Shown here piece after piece: positions 36,901 to 47,384 of a stretch of DNA of 64,000 bases (positions are counted from its first letter, which is position 1; each line of letters opens with the position of its first letter). Below the pieces are notes generated by a model. That model saw nothing but the letters and a program-made list of their open reading frames with translations. It made no database searches and was not told the DNA's origin. Made by a program: the position numbers and the translations under genes. Origin of the DNA: Chionoecetes opilio (Eukaryota > Arthropoda > Malacostraca > Decapoda > Majidae); contig JACEEZ010003837.1 in NCBI GenBank assembly GCA_016584305.1, positions 441,323 to 505,322 on the forward strand, read 5' to 3'.

Positions 36901-37420
36901 TCTCTAATTCGGATGAACCCCCCCATTTTTCCGGGGGACTCGTTCTGCAGGAAAAATTACTCCTCCCGCTCTCCGAAAGAATGTTCTTAATCCTCAAGTC
37001 TGCTTTTCATAATTTTTTTTCTTTTTTTATGTTCTTCTTTTCTCCCCCCCTTTTTGCTACATTTTTTTCCCCAAATTCAATAAGTACATGGCGCTCTTTC
37101 CAAATGGGCACTGATAAAACATTTTACTAAATTTCCAGTTCTTTCGTCAATAGTAGGTCTATCTTGAAAGGTTCTTCGCTACCCCCGAATCTTGTGTTTC
37201 TCTTTAAACCACGAGTCATGATGTTATTCATTACCCAAAACCAACAATATACCACCCTGATTTTTTCCCCCTTCAGTATAGGCTACCATTTTTCCCGCAA
37301 ACTTCTTTGCAGTTAAAATCTCCCATCAAATTATTTTTCACTATTTTCCATAGTATTCTTTAAAACTTGCTTGTGTCCTTATCATGCCCCCGTACCTTCT
37401 CTCCCCGGGAAATTTGTTTA
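33905..37420 (-). pseudogene. Non-LTR retrotransposon ORF2 with endonuclease and reverse transcriptase
   Basis: The minus strand carries, in order: endonuclease C-terminal text TRGLKRNTRFGGSEEPFKID then LLLTKE (about 37130-37225); a linker with CRKKPGNFCMGIFNGKN; PPGPDG (about 35515-35535), the usual start of the RT domain; SRVIDV (about 35160-35180); the catalytic-region block PVMFLGYVNDM (about 34864-34905), equivalent to the YxDD box; and LNKITGDTYQ downstream. The 3' end is the CCTGTATGTTACAAACTAGG tail with a CA run. All blocks are in the expected order but frameshifted many times, probably by consensus errors as well as decay. 36190-37100 shows no recognisable protein and may hold an insertion. 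Confidence 0.75.
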
Positions 37421-38252
37421 GGGGAACGATACGATTACTAAGTCTCTTTTTTTCTTTTTTTTTTCATCCCCAACTCTACCTTAAACCCCCCTCGGCCTTT
37501 CCCTGCTCCTTTCTCCACTTTCCTACTACCACCCCTTTTCCTTTTTAAAACCCATTAACCACCCCCCTTTTTCTGGTTTCTTTTTTCTCCTCCATCATTA
37601 ATGACCCCCCCCAACGGGCACATCCTCAAATCCTCACTTCGTTTCTATAGACCTAATATGTCGGGTTTCTTGCTTCAGGAAAGCGTTTATTTTCTGTTAA
37701 TTTTCCAAGCCCTTTATTTTTGAACGATCCTGCCATCCTATTTCTTTTTTCCTTTGGACTGTTTTCTCTTACCTTTTTTTTTTAGATCCCACTTTTCAGT
37801 TTTTGGTCTAAAACTCCCCAAATAAATTTCTTTTTTTCTCTTCCGTCCTCATTTCTTTTTTTTTTTTGGGTTTCTTTAAACTAGGTGGGGGGGGGCCCCC
37901 ACCGAAGGGGGGGATCACCTACAAGGCAAAAACCCGCAAAATTAAAATTCAAATTTCGCGCCCCCATCCCACACGGTGCAGCGCACCCCCTGAACTACAT
38001 GCAGCAAAAGGGAGACTTCTGACTAAAGGTAGGGTGGGGTGGGGGCACACCGAAAATGGGGGATCACAGTCAAAAATGTATAAAAAACCTTAAATGACCC
38101 TTATTATCTGAGTTAAGTATTCATGAGGGTACCATAGGTGGGCCATATTGTGAAGTTTGTTTTGGGCACAGTGTGCACTCTCTCAGGTAAAAAATGGATT
38201 TTTTATGAATATTTTTCCACTAATAGTACGGTGTCCACCCACACCACCCTAC

Positions 38253-39026
38253 ATTCAGACTGGCTCTTTCTTCCTCATTCATATCTTTTCTTATCCATAT
38301 TTTCTTGTATTCTTCTGTCTTTGCCAGTTTCCATGCCTTAGACAATATATTTAGTGCTGTATTTTGTGACCTAAATTTAACATTCAAGGGGCGGGCCCCT
38401 CCCTCTTCATATTTTCCTAACCTGTGTATTTCTTCTATTTCTTCTACCTCCGTATTTTCTTCTACTACTTTAAATATTTCTTGTGACACTTTCTTTTCTT
38501 CCTCTTCTCTCAAGTTTTTCTTGGGCAGCACTTTCTCCTTCAAACCAAAAATGATGACACATTTCTTTTTGTCTACCGTATCTCTTACTAGATTCTCCTT
38601 TTGCTTGATTACTTTGACTACATTTTTGGTCAGATTTTTCTTTTCATTTTCTTGATCTTCTATTATCTGTCGTAAGTTGTCTTGTTCTTTTTTCTGTTCT
38701 ATCTTCCATGTTTTTCTTTCATCTTTCATTTCCTCTTGTGTTATTTTCCATTTCTTGTGTACAGAGTACATTTCAGCATGCATTTGCTCAACCTTTTCAT
38801 CGTCCTGCTTTCCGTTTAGTTCGTCCACTCTATTTTTCAAAATAGAATTATCTTTTTCCAAAATGTACACTTTCTTTTCCATCTTTTCAAGTTTATCCAT
38901 TAATTCATGTACAATGTTTTCCAACATTACAACTCTTCTCTGGTTCGCTTTCAGTCCCAATATGTCCTTTTCATTGCTGTTGAAGCCATGGAATGGGGTC
39001 CCAGCTGGCCCCAGCTGATCCACCAT
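38253..39026 (-). CDS. LINE ORF1-type protein, 3'-truncated
   Basis: An open frame from ATG at 39026 begins MVDQLGPAGTPFHGF, followed by about 100 residues of coiled-coil heptads (VHELMDKLEKMEKKVYILEK onward), then an RRM-like fold starting KKCVIIFGLKEK and an EIHRLGKYEEGGARPLNVKF block, then KIWIRKDMNEEERA. This is the architecture of ORF1 RNA-binding proteins of L1/CR1-like LINEs. The frame runs into unrelated text after ERASLN, so the C-terminus is lost. It lies upstream, on the same strand, of the ORF2 at 33905-37420 and could be the same element. Confidence 0.75.
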
Positions 39027-39131
39027 TTTGTTTATCTTGTTTACGTTTTATTTCACTTCCACTACTTATCCCTTTTTTAGGTAAATCGTTTGGAGACGGG
39101 ACATTTAAACTCCATAGCCCTAACCTATAAG

Positions 39132-39270
39132 TTAGGGTACGCCATATAACAAAAATTCTTTTTCTCAACTTTGGCATGCCAATTTCCTATGTAAAATGGA
39201 ATTCTAAGACGATTTTATCTCTATCCATTTTTGCATTTGAGCAATCCTTACTATGCAAAATCGCACTTTT
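39132..39270 (+). mobile_element. MITE (AGGGTACGCC family), 5' part only
   Basis: TTAGGGTACGCCATATAACA, then AAAATTCTTTTTCTCAACTT and onward is near-identical to 40541-40680. It stops after AAAATCGCACTTTT. The right terminus is missing. Confidence 0.75.
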
Positions 39271-39437
39271 ATATTGCACCCTTATCGAATAATGCTTAAA
39301 TGAGTACGCAGTGTCCGGTTGGTCCTGTTTATTGCATCATGCACCAATATGAGTTCCAAATGACTAGCGTGGTAAGCTCTTTCTGATCAGTTGGTTCATC
39401 AGGCACTACATCACAGTGTCACAGCCTCTACGTTGGC

Positions 39438-40518
39438 CTAGAACGTGTCCATCATGTCCTTCTTAGACCTGAAGCAGGGCATGGTCTCCCGGTGGTGGGC
39501 CCGAGCCCGGATGAACCCGTCTCTGGCCTGCTGCCGCAGCCTCTGTCACCTGCTTCACGACTCTTTCGGTGCTCTGAGTGTGGATAGAGAACTCCGGAAC
39601 CTCGTACGGCTTGACCAGGATCTCCTGGATCTGATCCTCGGACAATGAACAGGTGGATGCCGGCTCGTGCACCTGCCCAGGCTGCCAGCTGATCAGTGTC
39701 TGCAAGCTGGTGGCTGACAAGCTCAGCTTGGGTGTGATGTGAGGTCTTACACTGGTGTCCCCATACTCCTCGCCAGCCCCCAGCTTCAAAATATGGGTCA
39801 CGGCGAACCTGCGGTCGTCCTCACTCTGACTCGCCATCAGCGAGAGGAGGACACATTCTGAGTGTGCGAATGATGCTCCTGTCCGCACGTAGAAGGTCAC
39901 AGCTGTTTGGACCTTCTTGGGCTGCGACCTCATCACTCTGAGCTGCGTGAGGATGTGCTTGGGGCCGTCCTCTAGTCTGTGGTGAACCTTGATGTCGTAG
40001 TAGAGTTTGAAGTACACTTGCAGGCAGTACTTGACTAGGATTCTGAACTCTGCGTTGTACTGCATCTCATTCACGCTGGACAGCAGACTGCACACTGAAC
40101 CCGTGAAGCCAGTGTCAGATGAGGTAGGCCCGTCGATGCTGGTGATAAGGTGGCGCAGGGGCAACTCGTTTGTGTGCAACACGCATATACTCCAGAAGAG
40201 CTTGCGTCCCAGCATCTTCTCCAAATGGGCGTGAGTACCACCCTTCCACCCCGTGTTGGCCCTAGTTGAGTCACCTTGCAGTACGATCAGTGAGTCGGTG
40301 GAGTCGTATGTCACCAGCAGATCATAGAGAGCCTGAGCCACCTTGAACGCAGGCTTCTCAGGTGGCACCGGGTCCTCTGGTACAAAGTGCCAAAGGTACC
40401 TTCCAGATGGCTCCTCTGTCACTGACTCATGCTCCTCCCTGATCAACCTTGGGTGCAGTTTCCCATAGCTGTCGGGCACCATCGCCCTGGTCTTGTCCTT
40501 CCTCCCATCGTAACCCAA
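39438..40518 (-). CDS. Uncharacterised arthropod ORF (DGRKDKT / LHTNELPLRHL family)
   Basis: A long clean frame begins MGYDGRKDKTRAMVPDSYGK and includes LYDLLVTYDSTDSLIVLQGD, HAHLEKMLGRKLFWSICVLH, then TNELPLRHLITSIDGPTSSD. These blocks recall a family of unnamed arthropod proteins that is multicopy and probably transposon-borne. This identification is from memory and not certain. Codons remain open upstream of the ATG to about 40547, where a MITE (40544-40850) interrupts, so the N-terminus is probably lost. Near 39525 a one-base frameshift is likely: the alternative frame continues GFIRARAHHRETMPCFRSKK then DMMDTF and stops at 39438. No catalytic motif recognised. Confidence 0.65.
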
Positions 40519-40543
40519 TCCAACTATTTTGGTACCCTGGTTA

Positions 40544-40850
40544 GGGTACGCCGTATAACAAAAATTCTTTTTCTCAACTTTGGCATGCCAATTTCCTATG
40601 TAAAATGGAATTCTAAGACGATGTTATCTAGTTCTATTTTTGCATTTGAGCAATTCTTACTATGCAAAATCGCACTTTAAGCTATGTTTTGCATATAAAT
40701 ATAAAAGTCCATTTTTGCATAGCAAGAAGTGCTCAAACCAAAAAGTTGAAGCGGACAAGCTACCCTTAAAATTCAATTTTACATAAGAAAACACCCTGCT
40801 AAATTCGAAATAATCTATATTTCACTTTTCATTGGACCTACGGCGTACCC
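40544..40850 (+). mobile_element. MITE with GGGTACGCCGTA termini (307 bp)
   Basis: The left end GGGTACGCCGTA and right end TACGGCGTACCC are perfect inverted repeats with TA on both sides, fitting a TA target duplication. It has no coding capacity. It abuts the truncated 5' side of the ORF at 39438-40518. Confidence 0.8.
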
Positions 40851-42061
40851 TACTATAGGTACTTACCCAGCTAACCATCACCAGCGGGCCTACGTAGGCT
40901 GTAGAGCGGCGAACGGCGGCCGCCGGCGGCAAATTTACCTCCGTCAGCCCTCCGAAGGCCCGCTGGTGTATTTTCAGACGGGATAATTTACTATGTTGAA
41001 AATTTATGTACAGAATTTCAAGAATTGAATATTTCTATGTGTAAACATTTTGAAACAAGTTATATGATTATCTTGCTGTAGTATTACATCAGTAGTGACA
41101 AGCAGCGGCAACTTGACGTCAATCCTCCGGAGGCCAGCTAGTAGGTATTTGTATAAGTGGAAAATATTCATTTCATATTATATATATTAACACAGTAATA
41201 TACATAGTATCTCAATATCGGTACCATCACTACCATTAGGCCTGTTCAAGCTATTAAAAATTGTTATAAAAGTTTTTATAATAGTTTATAGAAATGATCA
41301 TATTTCAGTTTATTTCAAATATTTCCAGCTTAATCAGGAACACCGAGAGATACATAAAAATAAAGATGAGATACGTACATAGGAAGGAGTTTACATGGAA
41401 AAAGGTTATCAGTTAGTCTATGTGTGTATCATATAAAAATAACATTTGATTATCCGAGCAAAGATTACGAGATAACACAAGGTCATATTTTCCCTTATTT
41501 CAATCATTTCCAACATATTATCAACACATATCAATACTCAACGGTACACCTAATAAGGAATATGTAGATGATGGAGATTGAACATGGATAATATCATGAT
41601 TTGGAATAGAATATTATTTGAAATCATTACGCAGCTATCAATGCACTAAACTGCCAGACGTACGATAGACATTACAAAGGGTTAAAAACCCACAAAAGGC
41701 CTAAATTATCACCCTTAACCAGTCGATAACATAATGAGAACTTAGTTATAACATGTTTTCGCTCCTTCATTATGTCGAAATAGACTGAATAATATAAATG
41801 ATTGCAGTACGACACGTTTTTTTTAGGAATTCCTCGGCAGCGTTGTGTCAGTGACTCAGTGAAATCAGTTACTTGGAAAACGCACAAGAGGGTGGATGTT
41901 GTTATGTTGTTCGCCGCAATCAATATCCTTCTACATGGCTGTACAGTGTTCCACGTACACCAGCATGTAAACCCAATAACGAAAATGTTTTTGTACTTAT
42001 GAAATAAACAATGTCCGTAGCAATTATGATCTCCTTTTCATCGTATTACTGGATAACGACA
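40851..42061. other. AT-rich spacer with a small GC-rich inverted repeat
   Basis: CACCAGCGGGCCT at about 40879 and its inverse AGGCCCGCTGGTG near 40957 frame a GC-rich block. The rest is AT-rich with no credible exon. Confidence 0.4.
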
Positions 42062-42230
42062 TAGGAATATTTATGGTTATACTTTCTAAGTATATTGCAG
42101 ATATCGTAATGTTTTTATAAGTGTTGAACAGCCCATTAGTCTATTAATCGGCTAATGGGTTGTGCAATACCCCTTAAAACATTACTATATCTGCAATATA
42201 CTTAGAAAGTATAACCATAAATATTCCTCA
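42062..42230. mobile_element. Fold-back MITE (about 170 bp)
   Basis: AGGAATATTTATGGTTATAC, then TTTCTAAGTATATTGCAGAT is mirrored by ATCTGCAATATACTTAGAAA, then GTATAACCATAAATATTCCT. Inside is a second stem, CCCATTAG/CTAATGGG. The arms are about 55 bp with near-perfect pairing. Confidence 0.75.
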
Positions 42231-42239
42231 ATCAGTTAA

Positions 42240-42400
42240 TATAACAGCGGCAAATGGTCATATGCCCTACGGCGGGCCGCTGGGAGCGGCCCGCCGGTGA
42301 GCCTCTGAGCAAATCCCCAGCGGCCCTACGTCGTACACTTCCATCGGGCCGCCGGTATGACATACGGAGGGCCTCCGGAGGCCCTCCGTCTTTGTGTTTA
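42240..42400. other. CpG-rich palindromic block
   Basis: Contains several short palindromes (GGGCCGCTGGGAGCGGCCC, GGAGGGCCTCCGGAGGCCCTCC). No gene seen. Similar text occurs near 40880-40970. Confidence 0.4.
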
Positions 42401-42512
42401 CTGGGTAAGGTCTTTCAGCTTTCTCTGCGGGGTTGGTGGTCCCTGCATTCACCCAGCGCGTCCAATTGTTTGGGAGCCTTCCTCCTCCGGCCGCTTCTGT
42501 GTACACTCCAGC

Positions 42513-43604
42513 TGTGTGTGTGTGTGTAGTAGTGTTTGTGTGTGTGTGTAGTAGTGTTTGTGTGTGTGTGTGTGTGTGTGTTTGTGTGTGCGTAGTAGTG
42601 TTTGTGTGTGTGCGTAGTAGTGTGTGTGTGTGTGTGTGTAGTAGTGTTTGTGTGTGTGTAGTAGTGTTTGTGTGTGTGTAGTACTGTTTGTGTGTGTGTA
42701 GTAGTGTTTGTGTGTGTGTGTAGTAGTGTTTGTGTGTGTGTGTGTGTGGTAGTGTTTGTGTGTATGTAGTAGTGTTTGTGTGTGTGTGTGTGTGTGTAGT
42801 AGTGTTTGTGTGTGTGTAGTAGTAGTGTTTGTGTGTGTGTAGTACTGTTTGTGTGTGTGTAGTAGTGTTTGTGTGTGTGTAGTACTGTTTGTGTGTGTGT
42901 AGTAGTGTGTGTGTGTGTGTAGTACTGTTTGTGTGTGTGTAGTAGTGTTTGTGTGTGTGTGTAGTAGTGTTTGTGTGTGTGTAGTACTGTTTGTGTGTGT
43001 GTAGTAGTGTTTGTGTGTGTGTGTGTGTAGTAGTGTTTGTGTGTGTGTAGTAGTGTTTGTGTGTGTGTGTAGTAGTGTTTGTGTGTGTGTGTGTGTGTGG
43101 TAGTGTTTGTGTGTATGTAGTAGTGTTTGTTTGTGTGTGTGTGTGTGTAGTAGTGTTTGTGTGTGTGTGTGTGTGTGTAGTAGTGTTTGTGTGTGTGTTT
43201 GTGTTTGTGTGTGTGCGTAGTAGTGTTTGTGTGTGTGTGTGTGTGTGTGTAGTAGTGTTTGTTTGTGTGCGTGTGTGTGTAGTAATGTTTGTGTGTGTGT
43301 GTGTGTGTAGTAGTGTTTGTGTGTTTGTGTGTGTGCGTAGTAGTGTTTGTGTGTGTGTGTGTGTAGTAGTGTGTGGTGTGTGTGTGTGTGTGTAGTAGTG
43401 TTTGTGTGTGTGTGTGTAGTAGTGTTTGTGTGTGAGTAGTAGTGTTTGTGTGTGTAGTAGTATATATGTGTGTGTGTGTGTAGTAGTGTTTGTGTGTGTG
43501 TGTGTGTAGTAGTGTTTGTGTGTGTGTGTGTGTAGTAGTGTTTGTGTGTGTGTGTGTGTAGTAGTGTTTGTGTGTGTGTGCGTGTAGTAGTGTTTGTGTG
43601 TGTA
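42513..43604. repeat. TG-rich minisatellite, block 1
   Basis: TAGTAGTGTTTG followed by (TG)4-12, repeated without other content. The (TG) number per unit varies. Minus-strand His/Thr/Tyr-rich frames are compositional. Confidence 0.95.
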
Positions 43605-43882
43605 TTCATCTAGTTGTATTTTACAGGGCCAGAGCAATGCTCGTGTGGTCCCGTCTCCATATCAACATTTTTATCATTCATCCTTAGTGCTTGGTTTTGG
43701 CCGAAGCCAGCACCCCGGAGAGCAGGTCACAAACCCCGGCTAACACCCGGTACCCATTCACTGCTGGGTGGACAGGGGCTCGGGTTTTAAGGAAACAACC
43801 CATCTGTTTCCGCTCCGCCCGGGGATCGAACCCGGGACTTCTCGGTTGTGAACCGAGCGTGCTAACCACTACACTACGGAGT
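43605..43882 (-). mobile_element. tRNA-derived SINE splitting the TG-rich array
   Basis: On the minus strand: a tRNA-like head (43882-43811), a body (GCACTAAGGATGAATGATAA), then the tail GACGGGACCACACGAGCATT, then CCTGTAAAATACAACTAGAT and GAATACACACAC, which runs into the array. The tail matches the LINE 3' end near 33905 and the copies at 8081-8228, so this SINE shares its 3' end with a LINE family. Confidence 0.8.
43811..43882 (-). pseudogene. tRNA-Val(CAC)-like SINE head
   Basis: It has an A box (TAGTGTAGTGG), anticodon stem CTCGG/CCGAG with loop TTCACAA (anticodon CAC, 43850-43848), a five-base variable loop, and a T arm with B box GGTTCGATCCC. The acceptor stem has a mismatch at the first pair and the usual U8 is missing. 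It is the promoter-bearing head of a SINE rather than a working tRNA gene. Confidence 0.7.
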
Positions 43883-43914
43883 ACCCCTCCGGAGTACCGG
43901 AATACCGGAGTACC

Positions 43915-44034
43915 TGTGTGTGTGTAGTAGTGTTTGTGTGTGTGTGTGTAGTAGTGTTTGTGTGTAGTAGTGTTTGTGTGCAGTAGTGTTTGTGTGTGTG
44001 TAGTAGTGTTTGTGTTTGTGTGTGTGCGTAGTAG

Positions 44035-44071
<37 letters not shown>

Positions 44072-44076
44072 TAGTG

Positions 44077-44128
<52 letters not shown>

Positions 44129-44298
44129 TAATGTTTGTGTGTGTGTAGTAGTGTTTGTGTTTGTGTGTGTGCGTAGTAGTGTGTGTGTGTGTGTGTGGTG
44201 TGTGTGTGGTGTGTGTGTGTGTGTGTGTGTGTGCGTAGTACGTAGTGTGTGTGTGCGTAGTACGTATATATATAGTGTGTGTGTGTGTGTAGTAGTGC

Positions 44299-44336
<38 letters not shown>

Positions 44337-45896
44337 TAGTGTGTGTATGTGTGTGTAGTAGTGTTTGTGAGTGTGTGTAGTAGTGTTTGTGAGTGTGTGT
44401 AGTAGTGTTTGTGTGTGTGTAGTAGTGTTTTGTGAGTGTGTGTAGTAGTGTTTGTGTGTGTGTGTAGTAGTGTTTGTGTGTGTGTAGTAGTGTGTGTGTG
44501 TGTGTGTAGTAGTGTTTGTGTGTGTGTAGTAGTGCTTGTGTGTGTGTGTAGTAGTGTTTGTGTGTGTGTGTAGTAGTGTTTGTGTGTGTGTAGTAGTGCT
44601 TGTGTGTGTGTGTAGTAGTGTTTGTGTGTGTGTAGTAGTGCTTGTGTGTGTAGTAGTGTTTGTGTGTGTGTGTTAGTAGTGTTTGTGTGTGTGTAGTAGT
44701 GCTTGTGTGTGTGTGTAGTAGTGTTTGTGTGTGTGTGTAGTAGTGCTTGTGTGTGTGTGTAGTAGTGTTTGTGAGTGTGTGTAGTAGTGTTTGTGAGTGT
44801 GTGTAGGCTAGTAGTGTTTGGTGTGTGTGTAGTAGTGTTTGTGTGTGTGTAGTAGTGTTTGTGTGTGTAGTAGTGTTTGTGTGTGTAGTAGTGTTTGTGT
44901 GTGTAGTAATGTTTGTGTTTATGTAGTAGTGTTTGTGTGTGTAGTAGTGCTTGTGTGTGTGTGTAGTAGTGTTTGTGAGTGTGTGTAGTAGTGTTTGTGT
45001 GTGTAGTAGTGTTTGTGTGTGTAGTAGTGTTTGTGTGTGTAGTAGTGTTTGTGTGTGTAGTAGTGTTTGTGAGTGGTGTGTAGTAGTGTTTGTGTGTGTA
45101 GTAGTGTTTGTGTGTGTAGTAGTGTTTGTGTGTGTAGTAGTGTTTGTGTGTGTAGTAGTGTTTGTGTGTGTAGTAGTGTTTGTGTGTGTGTAGTAGTGTT
45201 TGTGTGTGTAGTAGTGTTTGTGTGTGTAGTAGTGTTTGTGTGTGTAGTAGTGTTGGTGTGTGTAGTAGTGTTGGTGTGTGTAGTAGTGTTTGTGTGTGTG
45301 TGTAGTAGTGTTTGTGTGTAGTAGTGTTGGTGTGTGTAGTAGTGTTGGTGTGTGTAGTAGTGTTGTGTGTGTGTAGTAGTGTTGGTGTGTGTAGTGTGTT
45401 TGTGTGTGTGTGTAGTAGTGTTTGTGTGTGTAGTAGTGTTTGTGTGTGTAGTAGTGTTTGTGTGTGTGTAGTAGTGTTTGTGTGTGTAGTAGTGTTTGTG
45501 TGTGTAGTAGTGTTTGTGTGTGTGTGTAGTAGTGTTTGTGTGTGTGTAGTAGTGTTTGTGTGTGTAGTAGTGTTTGTGAGTGTGTGTAGTAGTGTTTGTG
45601 TGTGTGTAGTAGTGTTTGTGTGTTGTAGTAGTGTTTGTGTGTGTAGTAATGTTTGTGTGTGTAGTAGTGTTTGTGTAGTAGTGTTTGTGTGTGTAGTAGT
45701 GTTGTGTGTGTATTAGTGTTTGTGTGTGTAGTAGTGTTTGTGTGTGTAGTAGTGTTTGTGTGTGTAGTAGTGTTTGTGTGTGTAGTAATGTTTGTGTTTG
45801 TGTAGTAGTGTTTGTGTGTGTGTGTGTAGTAGTGTTTGTGTGTGTGTGTGTGTGTGTGTAGTAGTGTTTGTGTGTGTGTGTGTGTGTGTGTAGTAG

Positions 45897-45931
<35 letters not shown>

Positions 45932-46082
45932 TAGTGTTTGTGTGTGTGTGTGTGTGTGTGTAGTAGTGTTTGTGTGTGTGTGTGTGTGTGTAGTAGTGTT
46001 TGTGTGTGTGTAGTAGTGTTTGTGTGTGTGTAGTAGTGTTTGTGTGTGTGTGTGTAGTAGTGTTTGTGTGTGTGTGTAGTAG

Positions 46083-46121
<39 letters not shown>

Positions 46122-46126
46122 CAGTG

Positions 46127-46160
<34 letters not shown>

Positions 46161-46245
46161 TAGTGTTTGTGTGTGTGTAGTAGTGTTTGTGTGTGTGTAG
46201 TAGTGTTTGTGTGTGTGTGTAGAAGTGTTTGTGTGTGTAGTAGTG
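43915..46245. repeat. TG-rich minisatellite, block 2
   Basis: Same unit as 42513-43604, with sub-blocks marked by TGCTTG, GTTGGTG and GAGTGTG variants. An 893-codon minus-strand frame through it is an artefact of composition. Confidence 0.95.
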
Positions 46246-46702
46246 TTGAACCTCAGCAGGCTCCGCTAACACCTGTTCATCCACCTCGTACTCTGGCTCA
46301 AACATATAGGGTTGGGCTCCCATCACAATCTGGTTCGTTTTCCTCATATACGCGAGCAGCGTCATTTAGTTCGGTCTCAGATTAAGCATCGTACTCTAGA
46401 TCTATCACAGCGACAGATTCACTGTCTGACACCGAAGTACAATCGCTCATCATAACATTTGCCGACAGGTCTCACAGAGGCAGACGAGTGTTGTTTACAT
46501 TGGAGCGTCCCTTTTCTGACGTCATCAATAACATGCATAGCCCTGTTGGAGGGAAGAAAAAAAAATTCGCGCGCTTTTTACAAAAGTCGTGTTTTTACGG
46601 AAATAAGGCCTGGAAATCAATTATTTTTGGTGGATTAGGTGTTTTGAATGTTCATTCAACATAATTAGGCAAAAAAAATGAGGGTCTGGACGATTACTTT
46701 AA
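46246..46702 (+). mobile_element. TTAA element, right half
   Basis: CCTCAGCAGGCTCCGCTAAC, then ACCTGTTCATCCACCTCGTA and onward matches 54612-54740. 46330-46702 matches 19540-19882. It ends GGTCTGGACGATTACTTTAA with the TTAA at 46699-46702. The minus strand of the first 120 bp reads MTLLAYMRKTNQIVMGAQPY then MFEPEYEVDEQVLAEPAE, perhaps the N-terminus of an element protein. The left half is replaced by the TG-rich array. Confidence 0.65.
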
Positions 46703-47384
46703 GGTCTCTTCTGATGGTCGCGAAAATACATCGAGACTGGCCCCGTCCCATTCGTCGTTCCTATTGGCAAGGGGATCGAGTGGGCGGTACTGAACTGAAC
46801 TGTGGAGGCGGCAGGCGTCCATCTTGTCAATAGCCTTTTTGTCGTCCGCCTTTTAACCTGTGCTGAAGACTTTACAACTACCACGCCTGTGATACTTTAG
46901 TCTTATGGTCGGCCATCATTGTGTTTCAAGTCTTATCAGCAGCACGAGAAGCTCCTGGTCGCCTTCCCCGCTGACTGTAGTGCGCATGCGCCAGTTCTCC
47001 CCACACTAGTCCAACCTGGTCCTGCTATCTGGCCTAGCCCGGCCCAGTCCGTTCCAGCCCGGTCTAAACTGCCTCGCAAAAACAGTGGCCACTCGGGACT
47101 AGCCCAGTCCAGACCGGGCCAGAGCGGCCGCGAAAATGCGCTACAAGCCTCCCAGACCGCTACAGCGGCTCCACAGCTATGCTGGTTGAGGCTCCTAATC
47201 CCCATCTACCCATAATGTTCTGTGTCCTCTCTAGCTTAGTAATGTCTCCCTCCCGATAATAGGTTATCTCAGACCTATACAAGCAATATGGCACTGCCAT
47301 TCCTTTCCAAAGACTCTTACCTACTTTATATTTGTTGTCCTACTTCCCCCGTTAATGACCATGCCCGACCAACAACTGAACTGA
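46703..47384. other. Spacer, no gene seen
   Basis: 46830-46915 resembles a LINE 3' region (TTTTGTCGTCCGCCTTTTAA, then CTACCACGCCTGTGATA). 46985-47165 is rich in CAGTCC/CCAGCCCGG short repeats. No open frame worth calling. Confidence 0.3.

Larger units (their letters stand above)
9868..38100. other. Low-accuracy assembly block
   Basis: Homopolymers are inflated (runs of 7-30 C, G, A or T), repeats carry scattered indels, and recognisable LINE proteins are broken every few codons. Sequence outside this block, including old repeats, does not show this. I infer an unpolished consensus. Exon calls and repeat counts inside it should be read with that in mind. Parts of it (about 17.6-19 kb) look better. 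Confidence 0.7.

Noticed and set aside
42267..43637. 456-codon minus-strand frame
   Set aside because: Composition of the CA/TG array with a GC-rich flank.
43811..43882. Functional tRNA-Val(CAC) gene
   Set aside because: The acceptor stem is imperfect and U8 is absent. It is continuous with a SINE body and LINE-type tail.
43684..46365. 893-codon minus-strand open frame rich in His, Thr and Tyr
   Set aside because: Nearly all of it is the TG-rich minisatellite. Only its first 40 codons come from the TTAA element and its last part from the SINE.
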